Shown here piece by piece: positions 9,723 through 19,636 of a DNA stretch of 64,000 nt. The stretch comes from an uncultured Clostridium sp. (GTDB taxonomy: Bacteria > Bacillota > Clostridia > TANB77 > CAG-508), in assembly GCA_947244325.1 (NCBI GenBank), contig CAMXJY010000003.1, positions 92,792 through 156,791 on the forward strand, written 5' to 3'. The first letter of the stretch is position 1. Each line of letters begins with the position of its first letter. The notes below the pieces were generated by a model. The model saw only the letters and a list, made by a program, of their open reading frames with translations, did no database searches and was not told the DNA's origin. The position numbers and the translations under genes are program-made.

Positions 9723-11861
9723 CTATTTTTTCTTTTTTGCTGTAGTTTTAGCTGTAGTTTTCTTTTTTGCTACTGCTTTAGTACTTGTTTTTTTCTTAGT
9801 AGTTGTTTTCTTTTTAGCTGCCACAGCTTTTTTCTTTTTTTCTGCTTTAATTTCACTTAAATCTTCAGTTGCTGGAACAAACTCTTCTCCTACTTTTGGC
9901 TTATTCCATGATATATAACTACATCCTTCATTTTCACCTTTATTATTTTCGCAAATATAATAATTACGTCTTTTCTTTGTTTTTCTAACTTGAACTACTC
10001 CACCACAAACTGGACATGGTACATCAATAGTTTCAATTATTGGTTTTGCATTTCTGCATTCTGGATAACCTGGACATGCTAAAAATTTTCCATATTTTCC
10101 ATATTTTATTACCATCATTCTTCCGCATTTTTCACATGGTACATCTGAGACTTCATATTCAAGTTTTACATGTTCTAGTTCTTTTTCAACTTTTTCTATA
10201 ACTTTTTCAAATGGTGTGTAAAATTCTTTAATTACATTTTTCCATTTTTCATTTCCTTCTGCTACTTTATCAAATTCCTCTTCCATTTTAGCTGTAAATT
10301 CTACATTTATTACATCACTAAAGTTTTCAATTAGTAATTTATTTACTACTCTTCCTAAATCTGTTGGAATTAACTGTTTTTGTACTTTTTCTATATATCT
10401 TCTTGTAAGTATTGTTGTTATTGTAGGTGCATAAGTACTTGGTCTTCCAATTCCTTTTTCTTCTAAAGTTTTTACTAAACTTGCTTCTGTATATCTTGGT
10501 GGTGGTTCTGTAAAACTTTGTTTTGCATCTATTGCTTCTTTTTTTACCTCTTCACCAACAGCTAGTTCTGGAATTTTCTCAAATTCTTCTTTTTCTTCAT
10601 CTTCTACATATAATGTCATATATCCTTTAAATTTAAGTATTTGACCAGTTGCTTTAAAATTATAACTGTTTCCATCTATTGATACTGATACTGTATCATA
10701 TATAGCTGATGACATTTGACTTGCCATAAATCTATTATATATTAATCTATATAATTTATATTGATCTGCTGTTAGACTATCTTTTATAGATTCTGGTGTA
10801 AGTTCTATATGTGATGGTCTTATTGCCTCATGTGCATCTTGTGCTTCAGATTTTGTTTTATAAAATCTATTTTCATAATAATTTTCACCATATTTATTTA
10901 CTATATGTTCTTTTGCTGCACTTCTTGCTTCATTTGATATTCTTGTAGAGTCTGTTCTCATATAAGTAATTAAACCTGTTTCTCCATAATCAGGTAATTT
11001 AACACCTTCATATAAACCTTGTGCAACAGACATTGTTTTCTTAATTGCAAAATTTAATTTTCTTGAAGCATCTTGTTGAAGTGTACTTGTTGTAAATGGA
11101 GGAGCTGGATTTCTTTTTCTTTCTCCTTTTTTTACATCAGCTACTTTATATTTTGCATTTTCTAAATCTTTTAATATTTTATCAACTTCTTCTTTTGAAT
11201 GAAGTTCAAGCTTTTTTCCATCTTTTCCAATAAATTTACAATCAAAGCTTGTCTTTGTTTTTTTATCAGATACTTTTAAATTTATATTCCAATATTCTTC
11301 TGGTATAAATTTTTCTATTTCTTCCTCTCTATCAACAATTAATTTTACTGCTACTGATTGAACTCTACCTGCTGAAAGACCTCTTTTTACCTTTTTCCAT
11401 AATACTGGACTTATTTTATAACCAACTATTCTATCTAATACACGTCTTGCTTGTTGTGCATCTGTTAAATTTAAATCTATTTTTCTTGGATTACTGATTC
11501 CGTTTTTTACTGCTTCTTTTGTTATTTCATTAAATGTTACCCTACATACACTGTTTTCATCTATTCCTAAAATATAAGCTAAATGCCATGCTATTGCTTC
11601 TCCTTCACGGTCAGGGTCAGTTGCAAGATAAACTTGTTTTGCATCTTTTGCATCTTTTTTTAATGAATTAATTAAACTAGCTTTTCCCCTTATATTTATA
11701 TATTCTGGTTCAAAGTTTTTTTCAATATTGATTCCCATTTTTGATTTTGGTAAGTCTCTAATATGTCCCATTGATGCAACTACTTTGCTTTTTCCACCTA
11801 GAAACTTCTTAATTGTGTTTGCCTTTGCTGGGGATTCCACAATAACTAATTTATCAATCAT
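9723..11861 (-). CDS. topA: DNA topoisomerase I
   Basis: This type IA topoisomerase relaxes negative supercoils. The TOPRIM domain opens with KLVIVESPAKA and holds the metal-binding TDPDREGEA (residues 81-89). The catalytic tyrosine is Y300 in GLITYMRTDSTRIS. Two C4-type zinc ribbons follow near residues 580-650 (CEKCG...CPGYPEC and CPVCGG...C). The protein ends in about 35 residues of Lys/Ala/Thr repeats, a DNA-binding tail common in this enzyme. Length 712 aa is normal. ATG at 11861 is preceded by GAGGGAG, and a promoter is visible at 11896-11924. It follows murG but is transcribed separately. Confidence 0.97.
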   Translation of the reverse strand: MIDKLVIVESPAKANTIKKFLGGKSKVVASMGHIRDLPKSKMGINIEKNFEPEYINIRGKASLINSLKKDAKDAKQVYLATDPDREGEAIAWHLAYILGIDENSVCRVTFNEITKEAVKNGISNPRKIDLNLTDAQQARRVLDRIVGYKISPVLWKKVKRGLSAGRVQSVAVKLIVDREEEIEKFIPEEYWNINLKVSDKKTKTSFDCKFIGKDGKKLELHSKEEVDKILKDLENAKYKVADVKKGERKRNPAPPFTTSTLQQDASRKLNFAIKKTMSVAQGLYEGVKLPDYGETGLITYMRTDSTRISNEARSAAKEHIVNKYGENYYENRFYKTKSEAQDAHEAIRPSHIELTPESIKDSLTADQYKLYRLIYNRFMASQMSSAIYDTVSVSIDGNSYNFKATGQILKFKGYMTLYVEDEEKEEFEKIPELAVGEEVKKEAIDAKQSFTEPPPRYTEASLVKTLEEKGIGRPSTYAPTITTILTRRYIEKVQKQLIPTDLGRVVNKLLIENFSDVINVEFTAKMEEEFDKVAEGNEKWKNVIKEFYTPFEKVIEKVEKELEHVKLEYEVSDVPCEKCGRMMVIKYGKYGKFLACPGYPECRNAKPIIETIDVPCPVCGGVVQVRKTKKRRNYYICENNKGENEGCSYISWNKPKVGEEFVPATEDLSEIKAEKKKKAVAAKKKTTTKKKTSTKAVAKKKTTAKTTAKKKK

Positions 11862-11895
11862 TTAATTTTCTCCCTCTTATTTTATTTCCTTATGT

Positions 11896-11924
11896 ATTGT
11901 AATTCAATATATATAATTTAGCAA
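11896..11924 (-). promoter_or_regulatory. Promoter of topA
   Basis: Minus strand TTGCTA (11924-11919), 17-bp spacer, TACAAT (11901-11896); five of six matches to consensus in the -10 and four in the -35. The start would lie about 30 bases before the topA ATG. Confidence 0.6.
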
Positions 11925-11997
11925 GTCTTTTTTTATCTATTAATTTTATTTTATAATTTATTTAAAACAATTTTCATAGTTCATTTCTGAAATATCT

Positions 11998-13113
11998 TTA
12001 TTTTAATAATTTTTCTATCTCTTTGTAAATTTTTTCTTCCACATCATTTGGTGCAATTGAATTTGCCACTTTTCCCATTTCTTCTAATTCTTCTTCATCA
12101 TGTATTATACTATCAATTTCTTTTGAAAGAATTTCACCATTTGCATCATTATTTAATATTATTTTTGCTGCTCCGATTTTTTTAAGTACAAGAGCATTGT
12201 CTTCTTGTCTATTAGCTGACATTGATGGTAGTGGTACAAATATTGCTGGTTTACCTACTATTGATATTTCTGTTATTGTCATTGCTCCACTTCTACATAC
12301 CATTAAATCACATATATTCATCATTTCTTCCATATTATATATATATGGTAAAATTTTGGCATTTTTAACATTATTTATTGAAATACTACTTTTCTCAAAT
12401 TCCTCTTTTACAACATCATATTGCTTTGTTCCTGTTGCCCATATAATTTGATAATTTTCATTTTTCTTTGACTTTATTAATTCTACTACTGCTTCATTTA
12501 TTTTTTGAGCACCTTGGCTTCCACCAAATACTAATACTATTGGTAAATCATTTTTTATGCCCAATTCTTCTAATATTTCTTTTTTTCTTTGATTATTTAC
12601 ATTAAGTTTCCTTATTTTTGTTGGCGTACCTGTAAATACTATATCTTTTGCTCCTTCTAATTTATTTTTTGTTTCTTCAAATCCAATTAATATTTTATCA
12701 ACTTTTTTTGAAAACATTTTTACAGCTCTTCCAGGAAATGCGTTACTTTCATGCAATACTGTTGGTATTTTTCTTGATACCGCAACATAAAACACTGGTC
12801 CACAAACATATCCACCTGTTCCTAAAACTAAATCTGGTTTAAACTCATCAAAAATCTTTTCTACATCTTTTCTACTTTTTATTGTTTTTATAATATGTTT
12901 TAAATTTATAAATGAAAGTTCCTTTTTTAATCCATATACATCTATTGTTTTTAATTCATATCCTGCTCTCGGAACTAAATCATTTTCTAATCCTCTATTT
13001 GTTCCTATAAATAAAATTTCTGATGTGGGATCCTTTTCTTTTATTTTATTTGCTATTGCAATACCTGGATTAATATGTCCTCCAGTACCTGCTGCAGAAA
13101 TTATAACTTTCAT
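11998..13113 (-). CDS. murG: UDP-GlcNAc:lipid I GlcNAc transferase MurG
   Basis: MurG adds GlcNAc to lipid I to make lipid II on the inner face of the membrane. The 371-aa product has the N-terminal glycine-rich AAGTGGHINPGIAIA loop (residues 7-21), the GTGGYVCGPV motif, HESNAFPG, and the C-terminal donor site VFGGSQGAQKINE and CRSGAMTITE. ATG at 13113 follows AAAGGAAAG. It is the last wall gene of the dcw cluster, 100 bases behind ftsW. Confidence 0.97.
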   Translation of the reverse strand: MKVIISAAGTGGHINPGIAIANKIKEKDPTSEILFIGTNRGLENDLVPRAGYELKTIDVYGLKKELSFINLKHIIKTIKSRKDVEKIFDEFKPDLVLGTGGYVCGPVFYVAVSRKIPTVLHESNAFPGRAVKMFSKKVDKILIGFEETKNKLEGAKDIVFTGTPTKIRKLNVNNQRKKEILEELGIKNDLPIVLVFGGSQGAQKINEAVVELIKSKKNENYQIIWATGTKQYDVVKEEFEKSSISINNVKNAKILPYIYNMEEMMNICDLMVCRSGAMTITEISIVGKPAIFVPLPSMSANRQEDNALVLKKIGAAKIILNNDANGEILSKEIDSIIHDEEELEEMGKVANSIAPNDVEEKIYKEIEKLLK

Positions 13114-13213
13114 TTTTCTTTCCTTTCAAAAAAAATACTTTATATGTTAACTATTAATTTTTATTTATTAAGAAGTACAAATTTTTCTTACTAAATAATA
13201 GAACATTTTTATC

Positions 13214-14395
13214 TTAAGAATTATTAGTTTTACTGTTTCTTGAAACACTTAGCAATATACCCACAGCTGCTAAATCAGCAAGCATTGCTGAACCACCATA
13301 ACTAAAGAATGGTAATGGCATTCCTGTTACAGGAATTGTATTTGTAACAACTGCAATATTTATTAAAGCTTGAAGTCCTATCATTGTTGTTACTCCTATT
13401 GCTATTAATGTTCCAAAATTATCATCAGCTTTTATTGCTATAACTATACCTCTCCATATAAATAACATAAATAATAAAATAACTATTATACATCCAAAAA
13501 ATCCTAATTCTTCTGCTAAAATAGCAAAAATGAAATCATTTTGTGGTTCTGGTAAATATAAATATTTTTGTTTACTTTTTCCTAGTCCAAGTCCAAATAA
13601 TCCTCCTGAACCTATTGCATACAAGCTATTAAGAATTTGCCACGCTTCACCTACAGGATTTGCATTTTCTAAATCTAACCATGTTTGAATTCTTGAAACT
13701 CTGAAGTTTCCACCACCTGCTTCTCCTGTTGAAGTTTTTAAAAGAATTCCAAGGACTCCTATTACGCCTATTGCTCCTGCTCCAATAAAATATTTCAAAC
13801 TTGAACCTGCTACAAACATTTGAACAATAGTTATTGCAGCAATTATAAGTGTTGCACTAAAATGGTTTTGTAATATAAATATTGCTAATACAATTGGTAC
13901 AAGCCAAATTAATGGATATAAAAAACCTGGTACTAATTTTTTTATCTTATTTTTTTCTTTCATATCACTTAAAAGCGCTGCATAAAAAATTATGAATCCT
14001 ACTTTTGCAAACTCTGAAGGTTGAAATGAGAAACCTGCTATATTTATCCATCTTCTAGCACCACCAGCATCAGAACCCACAAATCCAACTGCTACTAGCA
14101 AACCTATAAATCCTAAATATATTGGCCATTTAAGTTTTCTATAAATTCTATAATCAATTTTAGATAAAGCTACCATTGCTACTAAACCAGCTGCTGCCAT
14201 TATCCCTTGTTTTATAAGATATTTATAACTGTTACTATTTCCGTTTTTATCTACTTCTGAAAGTGCTGTTGGCGCACTGGCTGATAATAAAATGATTAAT
14301 CCTAAAGCGAGCAAGGATAATGTTACTAACACAAGCACATAATCAAATTTTCCATTAATAAAAAGACCAACCTTTTTTGTTTTCTTTTTTGCCAT
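13214..14395 (-). CDS. ftsW: FtsW/SpoVE-type lipid II polymerase (SEDS family)
   Basis: SEDS proteins polymerise lipid II together with a class B PBP. The 393-aa product shows about ten membrane segments, the N-terminal YVLVLVTLSLLALGLIILL helix, GGARRWINI followed by FQPSEFAKV (the family signature), and the C-terminal TGMPLPFFSYGGSAML motif. Its location between mraY and murG, with a class B PBP in the same cluster, makes the division role likely. A sporulation role (SpoVE) cannot be separated from FtsW by sequence alone. Ribosome site GAAAGG precedes ATG at 14395. Confidence 0.95.
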   Translation of the reverse strand: MAKKKTKKVGLFINGKFDYVLVLVTLSLLALGLIILLSASAPTALSEVDKNGNSNSYKYLIKQGIMAAAGLVAMVALSKIDYRIYRKLKWPIYLGFIGLLVAVGFVGSDAGGARRWINIAGFSFQPSEFAKVGFIIFYAALLSDMKEKNKIKKLVPGFLYPLIWLVPIVLAIFILQNHFSATLIIAAITIVQMFVAGSSLKYFIGAGAIGVIGVLGILLKTSTGEAGGGNFRVSRIQTWLDLENANPVGEAWQILNSLYAIGSGGLFGLGLGKSKQKYLYLPEPQNDFIFAILAEELGFFGCIIVILLFMLFIWRGIVIAIKADDNFGTLIAIGVTTMIGLQALINIAVVTNTIPVTGMPLPFFSYGGSAMLADLAAVGILLSVSRNSKTNNS

Positions 14396-14457
14396 TTGTG
14401 TTTACCTTTCTAAATAGTTTTTATTAATAATCGTAAATAATATTAATATGCAAAATT

Positions 14458-15432
14458 TTATACAATAAGTACTGCTATAATTGATGCTATTAAAGTTACT
14501 CCTGAAAATACAGCAACTACTCTATTTTCTCTCCATCCTTTTAATTCAAAATGGTGATGAAGTGGAGCCATTCTAAACAATCTTTTTCCAGTTCTTCTAA
14601 AATACATAACTTGTAATATATCAGATAAAGTTTCTATAATTGGAATTATTGCAACTATTAATAGAATTAATGGTAATTTCATATAAATTGTCATACTTGC
14701 TATAACTCCACCAAGTAATAATGAACCTGTATCTCCCATCATTACTTTTGCTTTATAAAAATTATATATTAAAAATCCTAAACAAGTTCCTACTACTATG
14801 CTACCAAATATTGATATACTTTCATATCCTAATTTAATTGCAATTATAGATATTGCAGTTACCATTATTGCACAAACACTCCCTGCTAACCCATCTACTC
14901 CATCTGTTAAATTAACAGCATTTGTTGCTGATAACATAACAAGTATTGTAAATGGTACATAAATCCAAAGTGGTAAAACTAAATTATAATTTATTATTGG
15001 AATTATTATATCTGTACCATTTTCTGTAAATTGTACTAAAAATACCGTATAAATTGTGGCAATTACTAAAAGACCTAACATTTTTAATTTAGGATTCAAA
15101 CCCTCTGTATTCTTTAATACAACCTTTTTAAAGTCATCTATAAATCCAACTATTCCAAATCCAATACTTGAAAAACACACTGCCAATATTGGCATAACTG
15201 TCTCAGTATCTAATCCTGATAATATACAATATACTGCCGTCATTACCAATATAGAAATTATCATCATAATTCCACCCATTGTAGGTGTTCCTTGTTTTTT
15301 CAAATGTGCTCTTGGTCCATCTAATCTTTCGCTTTGACCAATTTTTAATTTTTTTAACGCAGGAATTATTATCTTTCCAAGAATTGCTGTAAGTACAAAA
15401 GATATTGTTAAATAAACAATTTGATTAATCAT
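14458..15432 (-). CDS. mraY: Phospho-MurNAc-pentapeptide transferase MraY
   Basis: MraY transfers phospho-MurNAc-pentapeptide to undecaprenyl phosphate, forming lipid I. The 324-aa polytopic protein holds the catalytic motifs GFIDDFKK, NLTDGVDGLAGS, MGDTGSLLLGG and the PLHHHFELKGW signature. Its ATG overlaps the murE stop in a TAATG junction, so the two are translationally coupled. Unlike the usual cluster, murF does not lie between murE and mraY and murD does not follow mraY. Confidence 0.97.
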   Translation of the reverse strand: MINQIVYLTISFVLTAILGKIIIPALKKLKIGQSERLDGPRAHLKKQGTPTMGGIMMIISILVMTAVYCILSGLDTETVMPILAVCFSSIGFGIVGFIDDFKKVVLKNTEGLNPKLKMLGLLVIATIYTVFLVQFTENGTDIIIPIINYNLVLPLWIYVPFTILVMLSATNAVNLTDGVDGLAGSVCAIMVTAISIIAIKLGYESISIFGSIVVGTCLGFLIYNFYKAKVMMGDTGSLLLGGVIASMTIYMKLPLILLIVAIIPIIETLSDILQVMYFRRTGKRLFRMAPLHHHFELKGWRENRVVAVFSGVTLIASIIAVLIV

Positions 15433-16904
15433 TATTTCTTCTCTCCTAATATTTCTTTTATAATTTCTCTTTCATCAAAAGGTCTCTTTTCTCCATTTAT
15501 TTCTTGATAAACTTCGTGTCCTTTTCCAGCAATAATTACTATATCTCTTTTATTCATCATTTTAATAGCTTTTGCTATAGCTTCTTTTCTATCTACTACT
15601 ATTTCGTATTTTCCTTTTGTTTTTGATATACCTTTTTCAATTTCGCTAATTATATCTTCTGGTTTTTCTGTTCTTGGATTATCTGTTGTAACAATAGTAT
15701 AATCAGCAACTCTTCCTGCTACCTCTCCCATACGAGGTCTTTTTTCTGTATCTCTATCTCCTCCACAGCCAAATACACATATTACTCTTCCTGGAGTATA
15801 TGTTTTTGTTGCTTGTAATATATTTTCTAAACTTTCAGCTGTGTGTGCGTAATCTATCATTATTGCTAATTCTTCTTTGTTTGGTACAAGTTCATTTCTT
15901 CCTGGAACTACAATGCTTTCCAAACCTTCTTTTATTTTTTCAGTATCTATTCCTAAAGAAGTTGCAAGAGAAATCGCTGCCAATGCATTATATACACTAT
16001 ATCTTCCTGGAATATTTACTTTTACTCTTTCATTTTTTGTTCCTAATTTTACTTTAAAATCAACACTTATATTTGTTATTGTTATATCTTTTGCAAGTAT
16101 ATCTGCTTTATTATCAACAGCATATGTTTTTATATCACATTTTGGTGAATTACTTATTATTTTATTACATTTAAAATCATCACTATTTACAAAACCTTTT
16201 GGTGCCATTGAAAATAACTTTAATTTTGATTCAAAATATTCATTCATATCTGCATGTTCTTTCAAGCTAATATGGTCTTTATATAAATTAGTAAAAATTG
16301 TATAATCAAAGAAACATCCTTCTACTCTATTTAATTTTAAGCTTTGTGAAGATACTTCCATTACTACATATTCTACTTTTGCTTTTGCCATTTTATAGAA
16401 TAATTCTTGTAATTCTAAACTTTCTGGAGTTGTTCTATTACTATACCCTAAACATTCATCTCCAATATAATTTGCTATTGTTCCAATCAATCCTACTTTA
16501 TGTCCTGCTTTTTCTAATATAGATTTTATCATATATGTTGTTGTTGTTTTTCCTTTTGTACCAGTAACTCCAATAAGTTTAAAATATCTTGATGGATTAC
16601 CAAAATAATTACAAGAAACTCTTGCTAATGCTTTTCTTGTATCATCTGTAATAATTACTGTTACTCCTGGTTTTAATTTGATTTTTTTAAAGTCAGCTGA
16701 CATATCTAGCATTACTGCTATTGCTCCATTTTCAATTGCTTCTTCAATGTATTCATGACCATCAAAATCATAACCTTTTATTGCTATAAATAAAGAATTT
16801 GGTACAACTTTTTTAGAATTGCACTCTACTTTCTTTATTTCTATTTCCATATCTCCTTTTGATTTATAATTTTCGACTCCTGTTAAAAGTTTTTTTAATT
16901 CCAT
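15432..16904 (-). CDS. murE: UDP-MurNAc-tripeptide synthetase MurE, DAP-type
   Basis: MurE is a cytosolic ATP-dependent Mur ligase that adds the third stem-peptide residue. The P-loop GTKGKTTTT is at residues 115-123. The specificity motif DNPRTEKPED near residue 405 is the form found in meso-diaminopimelate-adding enzymes. Length is 490 aa. GGAGGAATAAG precedes the ATG at 16904. A second, diverged MurE at 45932-47437 lacks the DNPR motif. The dapF gene in this window agrees with DAP-type wall. Confidence 0.96.
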   Translation of the reverse strand: MELKKLLTGVENYKSKGDMEIEIKKVECNSKKVVPNSLFIAIKGYDFDGHEYIEEAIENGAIAVMLDMSADFKKIKLKPGVTVIITDDTRKALARVSCNYFGNPSRYFKLIGVTGTKGKTTTTYMIKSILEKAGHKVGLIGTIANYIGDECLGYSNRTTPESLELQELFYKMAKAKVEYVVMEVSSQSLKLNRVEGCFFDYTIFTNLYKDHISLKEHADMNEYFESKLKLFSMAPKGFVNSDDFKCNKIISNSPKCDIKTYAVDNKADILAKDITITNISVDFKVKLGTKNERVKVNIPGRYSVYNALAAISLATSLGIDTEKIKEGLESIVVPGRNELVPNKEELAIMIDYAHTAESLENILQATKTYTPGRVICVFGCGGDRDTEKRPRMGEVAGRVADYTIVTTDNPRTEKPEDIISEIEKGISKTKGKYEIVVDRKEAIAKAIKMMNKRDIVIIAGKGHEVYQEINGEKRPFDEREIIKEILGEKK

Positions 16905-17069
16905 AAAACTTATTCCTCCGAACTTTTTTAAATTAATACAAAATTTTGTACTAACTTACATTTGATATTTACTCCACGTTATTATATAGTAAAAAGTTTA
17001 TTTTGTACAGAAAATATTTACAATAAATAATAAATACTATGTACTTATCTTAATATCTTTCTTAGGTAA

Positions 17070-18848
17070 CTAATTGGTTGGCTCAATTTCTAAATAACTT
17101 ATTACTTCATTTAATATCTTACCTGCAACTGGTGCCGCAACTGTTCCTCCTTGATGTCCTGACTGTCCTGTTGGATTATATAAAGTTACTAAAATGCAAA
17201 GTCTTGGTTTATCAGTTGGGGCAACACCTATAAAAGATGTAACATATTTACCTGTATTTACTCCATCTTCAGAAGTTCCAGTTTTTCCACCCACATTATA
17301 TCCTTGAACTCTTGCATTTTTTCCTGTTCCTTCTGATACAACTGATGTCATCATACTAAGTACATTTTCTGCTGTTTCTTCTGAAATTACTTGATTTTTA
17401 TATACAGGCTCTATTTCTGTAACTTCTTCAGTTTGTGGATTTATTATTTGCTTTACAACTCTTGGTTTAACATATAATCCTTTATTAGCAATAGTTGAAA
17501 CCATTGTTATCATTTGTATTGGTGTTACCTCAAATCTCTGACCAAAACTTATAGTTGCAAGTTCTACTGGTCCAACTTTTTCTTCTTTTAAAAATATTGA
17601 ATTTGCCTCACCACTTAAATCTATTCCTGTTTTATCTAAAAATCCAAACTTTCTTAAATATTCATAATATTTTGGTACACCTATTTTCTGTCCAAGCCCA
17701 ATAAATACTGGATTACAAGAATTCATTAAACCTTCTCTTAAACTTTGTGAGCCATGTGGTCTATAATATCTCCAACATTTTATTCTAGTTCCTGCTATTT
17801 CTATGCTTCCAGAACAATTATAAGCTCCTTTTCTATCAGGATCAGCTATTTTTTCTTCAATAGCTGCTGATGATGTAACTAATTTAAAAGTTGATCCTGG
17901 CTCATATGTATCTGCTATTGCTTTATTTCTCCACATTCCCTGTAAATATGTAGATTTTTGACTACTGTCTAATTCTGACCAAATATTTTGAACTTCTTCA
18001 TTATTTATTGTATAAGGGTCATTTAAGTCATAAAATGGATATGTAGCCATTGCTAAAATATCTCCGTTTCGTGGATCCATTATTATTACATTTCCACCAT
18101 CTGTACAAACATTATCTATACAAGCTTCTTCTAAATGTTTCTCGACTATTGCTTGAATATTCATATCTATTGTAAGTACTAAATTATTCCCTTGATTTGG
18201 ATTTTCATAACTTTCTCCAGTATCACCAATTGAATTTCCTTTTGCATCTAGCATTTTACTTATACTTCCATTATCTCCTGTTAATACTTTATCATATTTT
18301 GCTTCAACTCCATCTAATCCTTGATTATCACTACCTACAAATCCTATAATATGTGATGCTAATGTAGAATATGGATAATATCTTTTAGTATCTTCATCAA
18401 TATTTATTCCTGTATAAATGTCATTTTGTTCCATCCATATTCTTAAATTATCAGTTTTATTCTTATCTACTCTTTTTATAATTGTCTCAATAGAACTATT
18501 ACGTTTTACCTTTTTTAATACCTTTTCATAATCTAATTCAAAAATTTCTGATAAAGCTTTAGCAACTTTCTCTTTATTCTCTTTACTTATATTTACTGGA
18601 TTAACAGTAACCGTCTGTACAGTACTACTTTTAGCTAAAACAATTTTTCCACTTGCATCATATATTGTTCCTCTACTTGCAGTTATGCTTCTACTCGCAT
18701 ATTGTTGTTCTTCCGATTTTGCTTTCCATTTTTCTCCTTCTACAAATTGTATTATTCCTACCCTTATACATAGAACTATCCAAATAAGAGTAACAACTAT
18801 CAATATAAAAATCATTCTTTTTTTAGAATCTAAATTACTACTTCGCAT
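17070..18848 (-). CDS. Class B penicillin-binding protein (FtsI/SpoVD family), no PASTA domain
   Basis: This is a transpeptidase that cross-links peptidoglycan, probably the partner of the cluster's FtsW. It has an N-terminal membrane anchor (residues 12-34), a dimerisation domain, and a transpeptidase domain with S319 in STFK, S377-C-N and K522-T-G. Length 592 aa is normal for FtsI/PBP2b types. Unlike the second PBP at 51088-53361 it has no PASTA repeats. GGAGGATTAA precedes ATG. The dcw location argues for septation rather than sporulation, but this is inference. Confidence 0.93.
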   Translation of the reverse strand: MRSSNLDSKKRMIFILIVVTLIWIVLCIRVGIIQFVEGEKWKAKSEEQQYASRSITASRGTIYDASGKIVLAKSSTVQTVTVNPVNISKENKEKVAKALSEIFELDYEKVLKKVKRNSSIETIIKRVDKNKTDNLRIWMEQNDIYTGINIDEDTKRYYPYSTLASHIIGFVGSDNQGLDGVEAKYDKVLTGDNGSISKMLDAKGNSIGDTGESYENPNQGNNLVLTIDMNIQAIVEKHLEEACIDNVCTDGGNVIIMDPRNGDILAMATYPFYDLNDPYTINNEEVQNIWSELDSSQKSTYLQGMWRNKAIADTYEPGSTFKLVTSSAAIEEKIADPDRKGAYNCSGSIEIAGTRIKCWRYYRPHGSQSLREGLMNSCNPVFIGLGQKIGVPKYYEYLRKFGFLDKTGIDLSGEANSIFLKEEKVGPVELATISFGQRFEVTPIQMITMVSTIANKGLYVKPRVVKQIINPQTEEVTEIEPVYKNQVISEETAENVLSMMTSVVSEGTGKNARVQGYNVGGKTGTSEDGVNTGKYVTSFIGVAPTDKPRLCILVTLYNPTGQSGHQGGTVAAPVAGKILNEVISYLEIEPTN

Positions 18849-18926
18849 TTAATCCTCCTGCATATATTAATAGTAAATTTTATTATCTAAAATAAAAAAA
18901 AGAACAATTTTTTAAGTATCTAATTT

Positions 18927-18994
18927 AAGACATGGGGACGGAGGTTTTGTCTAAATAATTAAAAATTTAGACAAAACCTCCGTCCCCATGTCTT
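18927..18994. repeat. Perfect 30-bp inverted repeat, GC-rich mobile-hairpin type
   Basis: Left arm 18927-18956 and right arm 18965-18994 are perfect reverse complements around an eight-base AT loop. The core GGGGACGGAGGTTTTGTC is far richer in G/C than its surroundings. Similar GGGGACGG...TTTTGTC hairpins are, as I recall, dispersed intergenic repeats in many Firmicutes and are sometimes tied to REP-associated/IS200-like transposases. It sits between ftsL and the PBP gene, where it would fold in their mRNA. A decayed relative lies at 50088-50184. Confidence 0.85.
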
Positions 18995-19000
18995 TATCAA

Positions 19001-19546
19001 TTAAAATACACTTTTAAGTTTTTCTATTAAACCTTCAAAAAATCCTTTTTGTTCTTCTATAACTACTTCTTCTGTTCTGTGTTCTACATAATCTTTTTTA
19101 AGAATACTTATATAATGAGTTTGTTTATTTGTAAGTTTTTGCATTCCTAATAATTCTTTTGCACTTTGCTCAATAGTATTCAAATTTAAACTATTTTGAA
19201 TATTTATTTCTAATTGATCATTTTCTTTTTGAAGTGTTGTAATTTCAGATTTTAAATTTTGAATTTTTGCAAATCTTTCACTAATTTGAGAGTTTCTAAA
19301 GAGTACTAAAAATAATATAGCAAACAATAAAATAGCTTTTGTAAAAATTGAAAATTTTGCTTTTCTATACAATTTTTTCTGAGCTTTCATAGCTTCTTGC
19401 TGTCTTTTTCTAATATTTGATTCTTGTCTTGCCATGGTTTTCTTATTGGTCTTTTTTGCTACTTGTTTTTCTCTTGGAGTATTATATTCTGGTCTTATTT
19501 TTCTAGGGCTTGTTTCATATTGATATCCATAATTTCTTACTGCCAT
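19001..19546 (-). CDS. ftsL: FtsL/DivIC-family cell division protein
   Basis: The 181-aa product has a basic cytoplasmic N-terminus (~65 residues, longer than usual), one membrane helix (AILLFAILFLVLF, residues ~72-85), then an extracellular leucine-zipper-like coiled coil (IQNLKSEITTLQKENDQLE) and a conserved-looking EQSAKELLGMQK patch, the standard FtsL/DivIC arrangement. It acts in the divisome with DivIB and FtsW/PBP. Position between rsmH and the class B PBP is the classical ftsL slot. AAAGGAGGG precedes ATG. Confidence 0.88.
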   Translation of the reverse strand: MAVRNYGYQYETSPRKIRPEYNTPREKQVAKKTNKKTMARQESNIRKRQQEAMKAQKKLYRKAKFSIFTKAILLFAILFLVLFRNSQISERFAKIQNLKSEITTLQKENDQLEINIQNSLNLNTIEQSAKELLGMQKLTNKQTHYISILKKDYVEHRTEEVVIEEQKGFFEGLIEKLKSVF

Positions 19547-19636
19547 ACTCTTTTTTCCCTCCTTTCATTAGTATTTTTATTTAGTAGAAAAGTACTATGA
19601 ACTTTTTACTAAATAATGCCTTCAACAAAATTTGTC

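Noticed and set aside
15877..16305. 142-codon plus-strand frame opposite murE
   Set aside because: Murein ligase on the other strand is certain; this frame has no independent support.
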